Shown: positions 8,353 through 16,497 of the stretch, one piece after another | How the letters are laid out: each line of letters opens with the position of its first letter | Position numbering within the stretch: position 1 is the stretch's first letter | Assembly (NCBI GenBank): GCA_035267185.1 | Contig: DATFLY010000171.1 | Coordinates: forward strand, 1-44,362 | From: JAUIBE01 sp035267185 | Lineage (GTDB): Bacteria > Pseudomonadota > Gammaproteobacteria > Xanthomonadales > SZUA-36 | Direction: 5' to 3' | DNA length: 44,362 nt | Made by a program: the position numbers and the translations under genes | Notes under the pieces: model-generated | What the model saw: only the letters and a program-made list of their open reading frames with translations | What the model was told of the DNA's origin: nothing | Database searches by the model: none

Positions 8353-9675
8353 ATGGCCGCAAACCCTGAACAAATTGACCTGGAGTCATTCTGGCTTCCG
8401 TTTACCAGTAACCGTGCTTTCAAGAAAAAACCGCGCATGGTTGCACGCGCCCAGGGCATGTACTACTGGACACCAGAAGGGCAGAAGATCCTGGACGGAG
8501 TGGCTGGCCTCTGGTGCTGTAATGCTGGTCACAACCACCCGAAGATCCAGGCTGCCATCCAGAAGCAGGCGGCGGAGATGGATTTTGCCCCGCATTTTAA
8601 CTTTGCGCATCCGGCGGCATTCGAAGCTGCAAACCGATTGTGTGAAGACACGCCGGAAGGCTTCAATCACGTGTTTTTTACCAATTCCGGATCGGAATCG
8701 GTTGATACCGCGCTCAAAATTGCTTTGGCTTATCACCGTGAACGAGGCGACGCAGCCCGCACCAAGCTGATCGGGCGTGAAAAGGGTTATCACGGCGTTG
8801 GCTTTGGCGGGATTTCAGTGGGCGGCATCATTCACAACCGTCGCCAGTTCTCAGCCAGCCTGATACCTGGTGTCGATCATCTGCCGCACACGCATGACCT
8901 GAGTCGCAATGCTTTCAGTCGTGGTTTGCCTGAGCATGGTGCGGAGCTGGCAGACGAGTTGGTCAATATTGCCACGCTGCATCATCCATCAACGATTGCA
9001 GCGGTCATTGTTGAGCCGATTGCAGGATCTGCCGGCGTATTGATGCCACCGGTTGGCTACCTAAAGCGCCTGCGCGAGATTTGTGATGAGCACGGCTTTT
9101 TGCTGATTTTCGACGAGGTGATCACTGCTTTCGGTCGCCTGGGCGCGCCATTCGGATCACAGGCGCTCGGTGTCACGCCTGACATCATCACGACTGCCAA
9201 AGGACTGACCAGCGGCACAGTTCCCATGGGTGCCGTGTTTGTGCAGGACAAGATCTACGATGCATTTATGGAAGGTCCTGGCGACGCGATTGAGCTTTTT
9301 CACGGCTACACTTATTCCGCACATCCCCTGGCCGTTGCGGCATGCAAGGCAACCCAGGACGTTTACCGTGAAGAAGGACTGTTTCAGCGCTCCGCAGAGA
9401 TGGCGCCGATACTGGAGGATGCCTTGCATTCCCTCAAGGGCGAACCCAACGTGATTGATGTAAGAAATTACGGTTTGATGGGTGCGGTTGAACTGGCCCC
9501 TATTGAAGGCAAGCCGGGTGCACGAGGAATGGACGCCATGGTCCGCGCCTTTGAAGATGGCACCATGGTTCGGGTGACGGGTGACACACTGGCATTCAGC
9601 CCACCGCTTATTATCGAACAAACGCATATTGAACAGATGGTGGAAGCAGTCAGGACAGTGCTGAGAGCACAGTAG
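8353..9675 (+). CDS. bauA: Beta-alanine:pyruvate (omega-amino acid) transaminase
   Basis: A 440-residue class III PLP aminotransferase. Features are FWLPFTSNRAFKKKPRM at the start, VAGLWCCNAGH, NSGSESVDTAL for the cofactor phosphate, FDEVITAFGRLG with the ring-binding Asp, K283 in TTAKGLTSG as the PLP lysine, and GYTYSAHP. These match omega-amino acid:pyruvate transaminases, which turn beta-alanine plus pyruvate into malonate semialdehyde plus L-alanine. The ATG at 8353 is used; an upstream TTG would add nine residues. mmsA starts 24 bp after the stop, an arrangement known from Pseudomonas. Confidence 0.92.
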   Translation: MAANPEQIDLESFWLPFTSNRAFKKKPRMVARAQGMYYWTPEGQKILDGVAGLWCCNAGHNHPKIQAAIQKQAAEMDFAPHFNFAHPAAFEAANRLCEDTPEGFNHVFFTNSGSESVDTALKIALAYHRERGDAARTKLIGREKGYHGVGFGGISVGGIIHNRRQFSASLIPGVDHLPHTHDLSRNAFSRGLPEHGAELADELVNIATLHHPSTIAAVIVEPIAGSAGVLMPPVGYLKRLREICDEHGFLLIFDEVITAFGRLGAPFGSQALGVTPDIITTAKGLTSGTVPMGAVFVQDKIYDAFMEGPGDAIELFHGYTYSAHPLAVAACKATQDVYREEGLFQRSAEMAPILEDALHSLKGEPNVIDVRNYGLMGAVELAPIEGKPGARGMDAMVRAFEDGTMVRVTGDTLAFSPPLIIEQTHIEQMVEAVRTVLRAQ

Positions 9676-9699
9676 GAAACAGAAGAGAAGGTCAGAACC

Positions 9700-11238
9700 A
9701 TGAATCATCAGGCAGCAAGCGCAGAACAAACATCAGTCGTGAAAGTGCTTCATCACTTTATCGGTGGCCAGGAGCATGCCTCTCAATCCGAGCGTTTCGG
9801 GGATGTATACAACCCGGCTTCAGGACAAGTCCAGGCCCGGGTGCCACTGGGAACCGTCGACGAAGTCAACCTGGCCGTTGCAGCTGCAAAGAAAGCTTTT
9901 CCTGCATGGGCCATCACACCTCCGATCAAACGTGCACGTTGCATGTTTCGCCTCAAGGCATTGCTTGAAGATCATGCCGGGGAACTGGGTGCCATCATCA
10001 CCTCTGAACACGGCAAGGTGAAAGAGGACGCAGCCGGTGAGGTCATTCGCGGTATCGAGGTTGTCGAATTCGCCTGTGCAGCGCCGCAGCTGCTCAAAGG
10101 TGAATATTCGGAAAACATCGGCGCGAATATTGATGGCTTTGCCATGCGCCAGCCACTTGGCGTGGTTGCCGGAATTACCCCGTTCAATTTCCCTGCCATG
10201 GTGCCGTTGTGGATGGCGCCAATGGCCATTGTCTGTGGCAATACGTTCGTATTAAAACCTTCTGAACGTGACCCGTCTTCTTCAATGCTTCTGGCCAGGC
10301 TTTTCAAAGAGGCCGGTGTTCCGGATGGTGTTTTCAACGTGGTGCACGGCGACAAGGAAGCAGTTGATGCATTGCTTGTTCATCCCGATGTGCAGGCGGT
10401 GAGTTTTGTAGGCTCAACTCCGATTGCCCGGTACATCTATGAAACCGGCACCGCACACGGCAAGCGCGTCCAGGCACTGGGGGGCGCCAAGAACCACATG
10501 GTTGTCATGCCGGACGCACCTGTGGATCGGACTGCAGATGCCCTGATGGGCGCAGGCTTTGGTTCTGCAGGTGAGCGCTGCATGGCGATTTCGGTTGCGG
10601 TTGCAGTCGGCGATGAAATGGCTGACGCGCTGGTCGCAGAGCTTAAACCGCGCGTAGAAGCATTGAAAATTGGCCCCGGCCACAATCCCGGTCTGGATAT
10701 GGGACCGTTGGTCACAAAGACTCACCGGGACAAGGTGAAATCCTATGTCGATCTTGGCGTGGAAGAGGGCGCTGAGCTGGTCGTCGATGGTCGTGATTAC
10801 CACCAGCCTGACTCACCGGATGGATTCTGGCTGGGCGGCTGTTTGTTTGATCGTGTGACGCCCGATATGCGTATTCACAAGGAAGAGATTTTCGGTCCCG
10901 TCCTGAGCGTGGTTCGTGTCGATTCCTTTGATGAGGCGGTTGACCTGATCAACGCCCATGAATACGGCAATGGCACCAGCATCTTTACACGCGATGGCGA
11001 TGCGGCCCGCACCTTTGTCGAGCGCATCCAGGTAGGCATGGTCGGGGTCAATATCCCGATTCCGGTACCGGTGGCCTATCACAGCTTCGGCGGATGGAAG
11101 AATTCACTGTTTGGCGATCATCACATCTATGGGCCGGAAGGGATTCGTTTCTACACTCGCCTCAAGACAGTCACCCAGCGCTGGCATCGCGGTGTTCGCG
11201 AGGGCGCAAGTTTCGTGATGCCTACCCTGGGTCAGTAA
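9700..11238 (+). CDS. mmsA: CoA-acylating (methyl)malonate-semialdehyde dehydrogenase
   Basis: A 512-residue aldehyde dehydrogenase. The catalytic cysteine is C294 in GSAGERCMAISVAV. GITPFNFPAMVPLWM and FVLKPSERDPSSS mark the NAD site, and YHSFGGWKNSLFGD is typical of the CoA-acylating MmsA branch, where a general aldehyde dehydrogenase would have Glu at the usual base position. It converts malonate semialdehyde to acetyl-CoA (or methylmalonate semialdehyde to propionyl-CoA) with NAD and CoA. Behind the transaminase it completes beta-alanine breakdown. A 42-bp relic of the 3' end of another mmsA lies 139 bp past its stop. Confidence 0.95.
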   Translation: MNHQAASAEQTSVVKVLHHFIGGQEHASQSERFGDVYNPASGQVQARVPLGTVDEVNLAVAAAKKAFPAWAITPPIKRARCMFRLKALLEDHAGELGAIITSEHGKVKEDAAGEVIRGIEVVEFACAAPQLLKGEYSENIGANIDGFAMRQPLGVVAGITPFNFPAMVPLWMAPMAIVCGNTFVLKPSERDPSSSMLLARLFKEAGVPDGVFNVVHGDKEAVDALLVHPDVQAVSFVGSTPIARYIYETGTAHGKRVQALGGAKNHMVVMPDAPVDRTADALMGAGFGSAGERCMAISVAVAVGDEMADALVAELKPRVEALKIGPGHNPGLDMGPLVTKTHRDKVKSYVDLGVEEGAELVVDGRDYHQPDSPDGFWLGGCLFDRVTPDMRIHKEEIFGPVLSVVRVDSFDEAVDLINAHEYGNGTSIFTRDGDAARTFVERIQVGMVGVNIPIPVPVAYHSFGGWKNSLFGDHHIYGPEGIRFYTRLKTVTQRWHRGVREGASFVMPTLGQ

Positions 11239-11256
11239 AAGCACACAGATCGTGTA

Positions 11257-11366
11257 AGTGCCAGACACCATGGGCTTTCAAAAACCGTATGATTCAGGGA
11301 CGAATCATTCGAGCCTACAGGGATGTATTAACGGCGAGTTTTTGAAAGCCCATGGTGGCTGGCGCT
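11257..11366 (+). repeat. Large hairpin element A behind mmsA
   Basis: 29-nt arms (11257-11285 and 11338-11366) pair with two mismatches. The outer part contains CCATGGGCTTTC and its complement. The 52-nt loop holds a small inner stem (TGATTC 11290-11295 with GAATCA 11302-11307, spaced by AGGGAC) and then a core, GAGCCTACAGGGATG and TATTAACGGCG (11311-11336). The core recurs in elements C and D downstream of rpe and in altered form in B, although the arms are different sequences. It may act as a terminator for mmsA. Confidence 0.8.
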
Positions 11367-11377
11367 CAAACAGTTTT

Positions 11378-11419
11378 CGCGAGTGTGCAAGTTTTGTGAT
11401 GCCCACGCTCGGGCAGTAG
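11378..11419 (+). pseudogene. Relic of the 3' end of a second mmsA
   Basis: The 42 bp encode RECASFVMPTLGQ and a stop, against REGASFVMPTLGQ and a stop at the true mmsA end (11197-11238). By hand count 34 of 42 bases match. Six of the eight differences are third-position changes, the stop differs (TAG for TAA) and one residue changes. This is the pattern of a diverged protein-coding copy, not of a fresh duplication. Upstream of the relic is element A, so the rest of the gene is gone. Confidence 0.7.
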
Positions 11420-11447
11420 TAAGGCACTTCACCCAGGCACATATTCT

Positions 11448-11597
11448 GGAATGTTTTCAAAAAACGTATGATTCAGGGAAGCAGGCCAAAGGCGACGTGA
11501 CGTAAGATGCAAAGCGTCGTAGTCAGGAGCCGACGCCGTTGCGGAATCATCCGAGCGCCCATGGGCGGGTTTACAGCTTTTTTTTGAATACATTTCC
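11448..11597 (+). repeat. Hairpin element B behind the mmsA relic
   Basis: The A/T-rich arms (about 11448-11464 and 11578-11597) are imperfect complements. Inside are the same CGTATGATTCAGGGA segment as element A, an inner TGATTC/GAATCA pair (11469-11474 and 11544-11549) enlarged by about 70 bp of unrelated sequence, and a core variant GAGCGCCCATGGGCGG then GTTTACAGC (11553-11577). It lies at about the same distance from the relic stop as A does from the mmsA stop, so A and B look like cognate 3' elements of two mmsA copies. Confidence 0.65.
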
Positions 11598-11626
11598 CGA
11601 ATGTGTGAGCGAAACCCGCTTCTTAG

Positions 11627-11650
11627 TCCCTGAATCGTACGGTTTTCGAA
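11627..11650 (-). repeat. Inverted half-copy of element A
   Basis: 24 bp match the reverse complement of 11276-11300 of element A with two differences (TCCCTGAATCGTACGG...). No matching second arm or core is visible next to it. Together with A, the relic and B it accounts for most of the 448-bp gap between mmsA and the next gene; I see no further coding potential there. Confidence 0.55.
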
Positions 11651-11686
11651 AAAAGTTTCGAGCGAGTATCAGTGCCAATATTCTGG

Positions 11687-12451
11687 TCAATTGTTTTTCT
11701 CTTCCTGAACCAAAGACTGGATTGCTTCGAGTTCCTGCCTGAAATCCAGCATTTCCTGAGAATTTGCCTCATACCAAAGGGCCCGCGCCTGCAGCGTGAA
11801 TCGAAGCGCGTCCGAATTTGGGACAGAAATCGTACCCACATCAGGAATTTCCTGAATTGAAGATCCGTACCTGGCGTGATAACCCGAGGCAACGAGTTCT
11901 CGTACGGCTTCAATATCACCTATCTGATCACGTATCAGGGGGTAGATATCGCGGGTTAACATGTCACGCGTAACGTACTGCTCTTCGGTCACATCTGAAA
12001 CTTTTCCACGGATGCTCGCCAATCGCTGTCTGAGTTCTATGCTCTCGATGCCGGCCAGCCGCCCGGCAGCAATCCATGTGTCGATACCACCAAAAGACGG
12101 ATCCAGCGTTGGGCTGGCGAAGAGCCCCCAGTACAAAATATTTCCTGCAATCGCAACTTCCGGGTTATCGGGATTCGCGTTCAACGTTGCAACGATTTCG
12201 TCGCTGGCTGAAACCACACGCCCCGTGATTTCAAGCGCCAGTTCAACCAGGCGCAGGTTTTCGGTCAGTTCGTATTCCACGATGGCCAGATCCTCCGCCA
12301 TCTCTTCTGCAAGCTGCCTGTCATCCCACCAGGCGTCCAGAGAGAAAGCAATGAGAATGCTGGCCACCACGACCAGGCCTTCGGCCAGAAGTCGACGTAT
12401 GCCCAATCGAGAAAAGGTGTTATCAACCATCCAAAGCATATCCTTCATCAA
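11687..12451 (-). CDS. Unknown membrane-anchored protein, second of a pair
   Basis: A 254-residue protein of unknown function. One N-terminal membrane segment (about 22-38, GLVVVASILIAFSLDAWW) is followed by a mostly helical, acidic body with long Leu/Glu-rich stretches, so the body probably sits on one side of the inner membrane. The order short basic N-tail, then helix, then DAWWDDRQ resembles its neighbour (ALQINNWNEDR), so the two look like distant paralogues of the DUF6090 type. It overlaps the upstream gene by 29 bp and is probably co-translated. The start is uncertain: ATG 12430 has an AAGGA-like site 10 bp upstream and would shorten it by seven residues. Confidence 0.65.
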   Translation of the reverse strand: MMKDMLWMVDNTFSRLGIRRLLAEGLVVVASILIAFSLDAWWDDRQLAEEMAEDLAIVEYELTENLRLVELALEITGRVVSASDEIVATLNANPDNPEVAIAGNILYWGLFASPTLDPSFGGIDTWIAAGRLAGIESIELRQRLASIRGKVSDVTEEQYVTRDMLTRDIYPLIRDQIGDIEAVRELVASGYHARYGSSIQEIPDVGTISVPNSDALRFTLQARALWYEANSQEMLDFRQELEAIQSLVQEEKNN

Positions 12452-13229
12452 TAAGTTGGATCAGGTGTTCGGCACGGCGTTTTTGCTCTTTCAGCGCCAG
12501 GTTCATGTTGTTGAGTGTTGTGTGATAGAAGAGCAGGTCGTTGTAATAAGCGTCGCGTAAACTGAGATCGTCTTCCAGAAGGAAGTCTCCTTCCAGGATC
12601 AGCGGCTCAAAATAATCGAGTGGATTCAGAACGCGCAGGAAATCCTCCTCGATGGCTTCGTATGCCGGTTTTCCCAGGCTCAGATCAAGCAGATCTTTTT
12701 GAGTTTCCTCCATGACGTGGAAGTAGTGCATCATTTCACCGGAGAAATGATCAATCGCCTCAAGCCCCTGTTCATATGTGAGCAGGGCATCCCGAACCGG
12801 TTTGTTCTGAATCAGCAGCAGATCACCACTGGACTTGAGCTGGGCAAGGGTTAAATCTGGAAATTCAACCTGCAGGTACCAGTAGGTGTAAACCAGTGAA
12901 TGGGTGAACAACTCACGCAGATACGCCTCATCTGTCCGGTCCTGCTTCAGCAGTCCCAGCAGACGGTTGAGGCCAGCAAGCAGAGTGGTGTTACCCGCCA
13001 CGGCGGCATCGATTTCAGTGATATCTGCATTCAGGTCTTCGAGCATCGAGACAAGGTATCCACGCTCCCTGATCCTGTCGATGCGATCTTCGTTCCAGTT
13101 GTTGATCTGCAACGCAATCAGGATACCAACCACGATCAGGACCACTTCGCCGAAAGCGTACGCCAGGTATTTTTTTGTCTGAGAACTGGACAGGAGCCCA
13201 CCCCTGATTTTTTTGAATACAAATAACAC
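12423..13229 (-). CDS. DUF6090-like membrane-anchored protein, first of a pair
   Basis: A 268-residue protein. The N-terminus KKIRGGLLSSSQTKKYLAY, a membrane helix GEVVLIVVGILIALQINNW and then NEDRIDRIRERGYL match the conserved head of the DUF6090 family as I know it, a family best known from Bacteroidetes and without assigned function. The rest is predicted helical and acidic, with no recognisable catalytic motif. It starts with GTG at 13229 and precedes the paralogue-like gene with a 29-bp overlap. A paired membrane complex is plausible but is inference. Confidence 0.68.
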   Translation of the reverse strand: MLFVFKKIRGGLLSSSQTKKYLAYAFGEVVLIVVGILIALQINNWNEDRIDRIRERGYLVSMLEDLNADITEIDAAVAGNTTLLAGLNRLLGLLKQDRTDEAYLRELFTHSLVYTYWYLQVEFPDLTLAQLKSSGDLLLIQNKPVRDALLTYEQGLEAIDHFSGEMMHYFHVMEETQKDLLDLSLGKPAYEAIEEDFLRVLNPLDYFEPLILEGDFLLEDDLSLRDAYYNDLLFYHTTLNNMNLALKEQKRRAEHLIQLIDEGYALDG

Positions 13230-13296
13230 TGCCTGTCAGTATAGGGCAGACAGTTTCAGGATGAATTGATTACCAGGGCAGGTCTTTCTGTCTTGA

Positions 13297-13848
13297 CTAG
13301 CGTTGGTCGCCGTGCACCCACAGAACTTCCGAGCCGCCATCGGAGCGGGCGATCATCCGTGCGGCGACGAACAGGAAATCAGAAAGGCGATTGAGATAAC
13401 GAATGCTGACCGGGTTGACGTCTTCCTCGCCAGCCAGTGAAACCACTCGACGTTCAGCCCTGCGGCAGATGGTGCGGGCCAGATGGCAGCGCGCAGCTGC
13501 CTCGGAGCCTCCCGGCAGGATGAAGTCTTTTAACGGTGGTAAATCCTCATTGAGTTCATCCAGGTCTCGTTCCAGACCTTCAACGTATGACTCCGGGATC
13601 ATCGTATAGCCAGGCATGCAGAGTTCACCCCCGAGGTCGAATAACTCATGCTGAAGTCGCGTAAAGAGAGCTTTCATTCCATCCGGCAGGTCTGCGGCTA
13701 TCAGCAGCCCAACTGCGCTGTTGAGCTCGTCGACGGTGCCATAGGCTTCAACCCGCAGACCATCCTTTGGTATTCGTGAGCCATCGCCAAGGCCGGTTTC
13801 ACCCTTGTCGCCGGTGCGAGTGTAGATTTTTGATAGTCTATTTCCCAT
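13297..13848 (-). CDS. Cob(I)yrinic acid a,c-diamide adenosyltransferase, PduO type
   Basis: A 183-residue ATP:cob(I)alamin adenosyltransferase. The N-terminal ATP-binding TRTGDKGETGLGDGSRIPKD and the later CRRAERRVVSL and NRLSDFLFV segments define the PduO family. It transfers the adenosyl group of ATP to cobalt to make coenzyme B12 for adenosylcobalamin-dependent enzymes. No B12-dependent enzyme lies in the window, so it serves genes elsewhere. The start is ATG at 13848. Confidence 0.95.
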   Translation of the reverse strand: MGNRLSKIYTRTGDKGETGLGDGSRIPKDGLRVEAYGTVDELNSAVGLLIAADLPDGMKALFTRLQHELFDLGGELCMPGYTMIPESYVEGLERDLDELNEDLPPLKDFILPGGSEAAARCHLARTICRRAERRVVSLAGEEDVNPVSIRYLNRLSDFLFVAARMIARSDGGSEVLWVHGDQR

Positions 13849-13929
13849 TTACCAATTGTACCTCTCCGGGCGTGAAATATTGGTCCTGAATCTGATTTGA
13901 AAGACTGCCGCGAGATACTAACCTAGTCA

Positions 13930-13973
13930 ATCCACTACCATTGGTAACACATGTAAAGTGGATCGCCTACTAT
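13930..13973 (+). promoter_or_regulatory. Nested dyads upstream of the hydrolase-OsmC gene
   Basis: An ATCCACT (13930-13936)/AGTGGAT (13957-13963) dyad encloses the near-palindrome TACCATTGGTA (13936-13946). A TACTAT -10-like box follows at 13968. TTGGTA at 13941 is 21 bp away, too far for a standard -35 box, so an activator-dependent promoter with an operator is one reading. This is low-level evidence. Confidence 0.3.
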
Positions 13974-14014
13974 TTAAAAGCTGGCGTTACCTAATTCCCA
14001 ATTGAGGCTTCTTC

Positions 14015-15235
14015 ATGCAGCAATCGATCAAAATCCCCAGAACCGGCGGCCAGACTCTGGCAGGAATTATTCATCAGCCTGATGCTGGTCAACCAAGGGC
14101 CTGGGCACTGTTCGCCCACTGTTTCACGTGCACCAAGAACATTCGTGCTGCAGTCGACATTGCAGACGCACTATGCGATGAAGGCATTGCAGTGGTGCGT
14201 TTCGACTTCACCGGACTCGGTCAGAGCGAGGGAGAATTTGCGGACACCCACTTTTCCAGCAATGTTCAGGACCTGGTCGATGTGGCCGAATTTATGGCGG
14301 CTGACAATCATGCGCCGCAAATCCTGGTCGGGCATTCACTGGGGGGTACTGCTGTCCTGGCAGCTGCTCATCGGATTGATTCTGCCAAAGCCGTTGTAAC
14401 CATCGGTTCGCCTGCAGATGCAAAGCATGTTCTTCACCTGATTGATGACGACATAGAAACCATCGAACGCGAAGGTGAGGCGAAAGTCAGCCTGGCCGGG
14501 CGCCCCTTCCACATTCGCAGTGACTTTGTTGATGATGTTCGCTCCCAGTCTGTCAGGGACGGAATTCGGTCATTGAGAAAGGCATTGCTGGTGATGCATG
14601 CACCCCTGGATGAGCTGGTCAGCATTGATGAAGCTTCAAGCATCTATACCAGTGCCATGCACCCAAAAAGTTTCGTATCACTCGATGGCGCTGATCACCT
14701 TTTGACCAAACGTGCCGACTCGCGCTATGCGGGCAAGGTGTTGGCGTGTTGGGCCAGCCGTTACATCGAGGAATTGAAATCCACTCCGCAGGCTGCCCGC
14801 TTTCAGTCGGGAGCAGTCGTGGGAATTGGCAAGGCAGGCGACGGATTCCGGGTGGCCATCAATGCTGACGGTCACCGTTTGCTGGCGGATGAGCCTGCAG
14901 GAGTAGGGGGCAGTGACCTTGGTCCATCGCCATATGATTTTCTCTCTGCCGGGCTGGTGGGTTGCACCGTGATGACTCTGCACATGTATGCACGACACAA
15001 GAAGTGGGCCCTGGAGTCTGTAGAAGTCGAGACAAGACATGGCAAGATCCATGCCGAGGACTGCGAGGACTGCCAGACCAAAACCGGAAAAGTAGATCGT
15101 TTTGATCGCGTTTTGAAGATCACCGGCGACCTGGATGAAACGCAGCGCCAGAGACTGCTCGAAATAGCGGATCGGTGCCCGGTACACCGGACACTCCACG
15201 AAGAGGTGGAAGTTCGTACCCGCCTGGCAGATTGA
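14015..15235 (+). CDS. Bifunctional alpha/beta hydrolase / OsmC family protein
   Basis: A 406-residue natural fusion. The N-terminal hydrolase (about 1-255) shows the nucleophile S108 in VGHSLGG, the acid D199 in HAPLDELV and the histidine H228 in GADHLL. The C-terminal OsmC/Ohr-like domain (about 265-400) has the two peroxidatic-type cysteines C317 (GLVGCTVMTL) and C388 (DRCPVHRTL). OsmC proteins reduce organic hydroperoxides with thiols. This fusion architecture is known in proteobacteria; the hydrolase substrate is not. The two activities may act on the same acyl or lipid peroxide, which is inference. Confidence 0.93.
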   Translation: MQQSIKIPRTGGQTLAGIIHQPDAGQPRAWALFAHCFTCTKNIRAAVDIADALCDEGIAVVRFDFTGLGQSEGEFADTHFSSNVQDLVDVAEFMAADNHAPQILVGHSLGGTAVLAAAHRIDSAKAVVTIGSPADAKHVLHLIDDDIETIEREGEAKVSLAGRPFHIRSDFVDDVRSQSVRDGIRSLRKALLVMHAPLDELVSIDEASSIYTSAMHPKSFVSLDGADHLLTKRADSRYAGKVLACWASRYIEELKSTPQAARFQSGAVVGIGKAGDGFRVAINADGHRLLADEPAGVGGSDLGPSPYDFLSAGLVGCTVMTLHMYARHKKWALESVEVETRHGKIHAEDCEDCQTKTGKVDRFDRVLKITGDLDETQRQRLLEIADRCPVHRTLHEEVEVRTRLAD

Positions 15236-15244
15236 TGATGGGGT

Positions 15245-15316
15245 CACTTGACTCTGACCCCAATCCTCCGACTCTGGCACTTGACTCTGACCACAATCCT
15301 CGTACCCTGACCCCAT
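15245..15316. repeat. Tandem ACTCTGACC-type repeats before gcvT
   Basis: Two 23-bp copies (15245-15267 and 15278-15300, 33-bp period) differ at one base and contain TTGACTCTGACC. A third partial copy ends in CCCTGACCCCATTTT. The same GGGTCAGAGT/ACTCTGACCC word forms the arms of the palindrome at 24911-24969. The array fills the 97-bp space between the OsmC fusion and gcvT, ending just before the gcvT ribosome-binding site (CGGAG, 15320-15324). Confidence 0.65.
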
Positions 15317-15332
15317 TTTCGGAGCACATGAA

Positions 15333-16445
15333 ATGCGCCACACACCCCTTTACCAGGCCCACGTAGACGCCGGTGCACGCCTGGTTGATTTTGCCGGCTG
15401 GGAAATGCCGATCAACTACGGTTCCCAGATTGACGAGCATCATGGTGTGCGCCGTGATGCGGGTATGTTTGATGTTTCTCACATGTGTCCCGTGGAAGTC
15501 CGTGGACCACAGGCTCGGGCGTTTCTGATGAAGCTGCTGGCCAATGACGTTGGAAAACTCACGGAGCCTGGCAAGGCCTTGTACAGCTGCATGCTGAACG
15601 ACAACGGCAGAATTATTGATGACCTGATCTGCTATTTTCTGGCAGAAGATCATTTTCGCGTTGTCGTCAATGCAGGAACACGTGAAAAAGACCTGGCCTG
15701 GATGAAATCGGCCGTCGAGGAATTCGATGCCGAGGTTCAGCAAATGGAAGACTACGGAATGATTGCAGTCCAGGGCCCCGAGGCACGCGGGCGCATGCTG
15801 GATCTCCTGGCGCCGGAGTTGCGTCAGACTGCAGAGTCTCTTGAGGCGTTCTTTGCTGCCCAGTGTGGTGATCTGTTCATCGCGCGAACCGGCTACACGG
15901 GTGAGGATGGTTTTGAAATCATTGCTTCAGCTGCTGGTACCCGGCCATTGTGGAATGCGCTGCTCGCATCAGGTGTCAAACCTTGCGGGCTTGGCGCACG
16001 GGACAGCCTGCGCCTGGAGGCGGGAATGAGTCTTTACGGGCAGGACATGGATGAGATGGTCACCCCGTTGGAGTCCGGACTTGGCTGGACAGTTGCCATG
16101 ACGGACGATCGGAATTTTGTCGGTCGCCCGGCACTGGAAGCTCAAAAGGAACATGGGCTGGCACATCGATTCACCGGCGTTGTGCTGGCTGGCCGTGGTG
16201 TGTTGCGGCACGATCAGGTGATACGAACCGGGCAGGGCGAAGGAGTATTGACCAGTGGAGGATTCTCTCCAACCCTTGAGCGCGCCATAGGTATGGCAAG
16301 ATTGCCAGTGGGTGACGATCACGAGTGCGAGGTCGAAATTCGCGGTCGTTGGTTACCTGCCCACCTGATGCGGCCGCCGTTTGTGCGATTCGGTAAACCC
16401 AGTGCTAAAATGCAGGCGCTGCTGGATTCAGAATCCGAGGGTTAA
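15333..16445 (+). CDS. gcvT: Glycine cleavage system T protein (aminomethyltransferase)
   Basis: A 370-residue T protein of normal length. It shows RLVDFAGWEMPINYGSQI at the start, GMFDVSHM, the folate-site YTGEDGFEI, LGARDSLRLEAGMSLYG and the C-terminal barrel with SGGFSPTLERAIGMA. It takes the aminomethyl group from lipoyl-GcvH and, with tetrahydrofolate, makes methylene-THF and ammonia. gcvH follows after 52 bp; gcvP and a glycine riboswitch are not seen here. CGGAG 8 bp upstream supports ATG 15333. Confidence 0.97.
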   Translation: MRHTPLYQAHVDAGARLVDFAGWEMPINYGSQIDEHHGVRRDAGMFDVSHMCPVEVRGPQARAFLMKLLANDVGKLTEPGKALYSCMLNDNGRIIDDLICYFLAEDHFRVVVNAGTREKDLAWMKSAVEEFDAEVQQMEDYGMIAVQGPEARGRMLDLLAPELRQTAESLEAFFAAQCGDLFIARTGYTGEDGFEIIASAAGTRPLWNALLASGVKPCGLGARDSLRLEAGMSLYGQDMDEMVTPLESGLGWTVAMTDDRNFVGRPALEAQKEHGLAHRFTGVVLAGRGVLRHDQVIRTGQGEGVLTSGGFSPTLERAIGMARLPVGDDHECEVEIRGRWLPAHLMRPPFVRFGKPSAKMQALLDSESEG

Positions 16446-16497
16446 TGCCGCAGCCCTGTCGACAAGCCAAACAGATTAATTTCGGAGTGCATGAATA

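Noticed and set aside
11094..11345. Small frame over the mmsA end and hairpin A
   Set aside because: It lies inside mmsA in another frame and runs into non-coding hairpin sequence.
9700..11419. Recent tandem duplication as the source of the mmsA relic
   Set aside because: The copy differs mainly at third codon positions and in the stop codon, which points to an old, separately evolved gene copy.
15236..15332. Glycine riboswitch before gcvT
   Set aside because: The space is filled by ACTCTGACC repeats and shows none of the paired glycine-aptamer stems.
15120..15743. 207-codon antisense frame over gcvT
   Set aside because: It overlaps well-conserved gcvT and the OsmC domain and shows no protein-family features.
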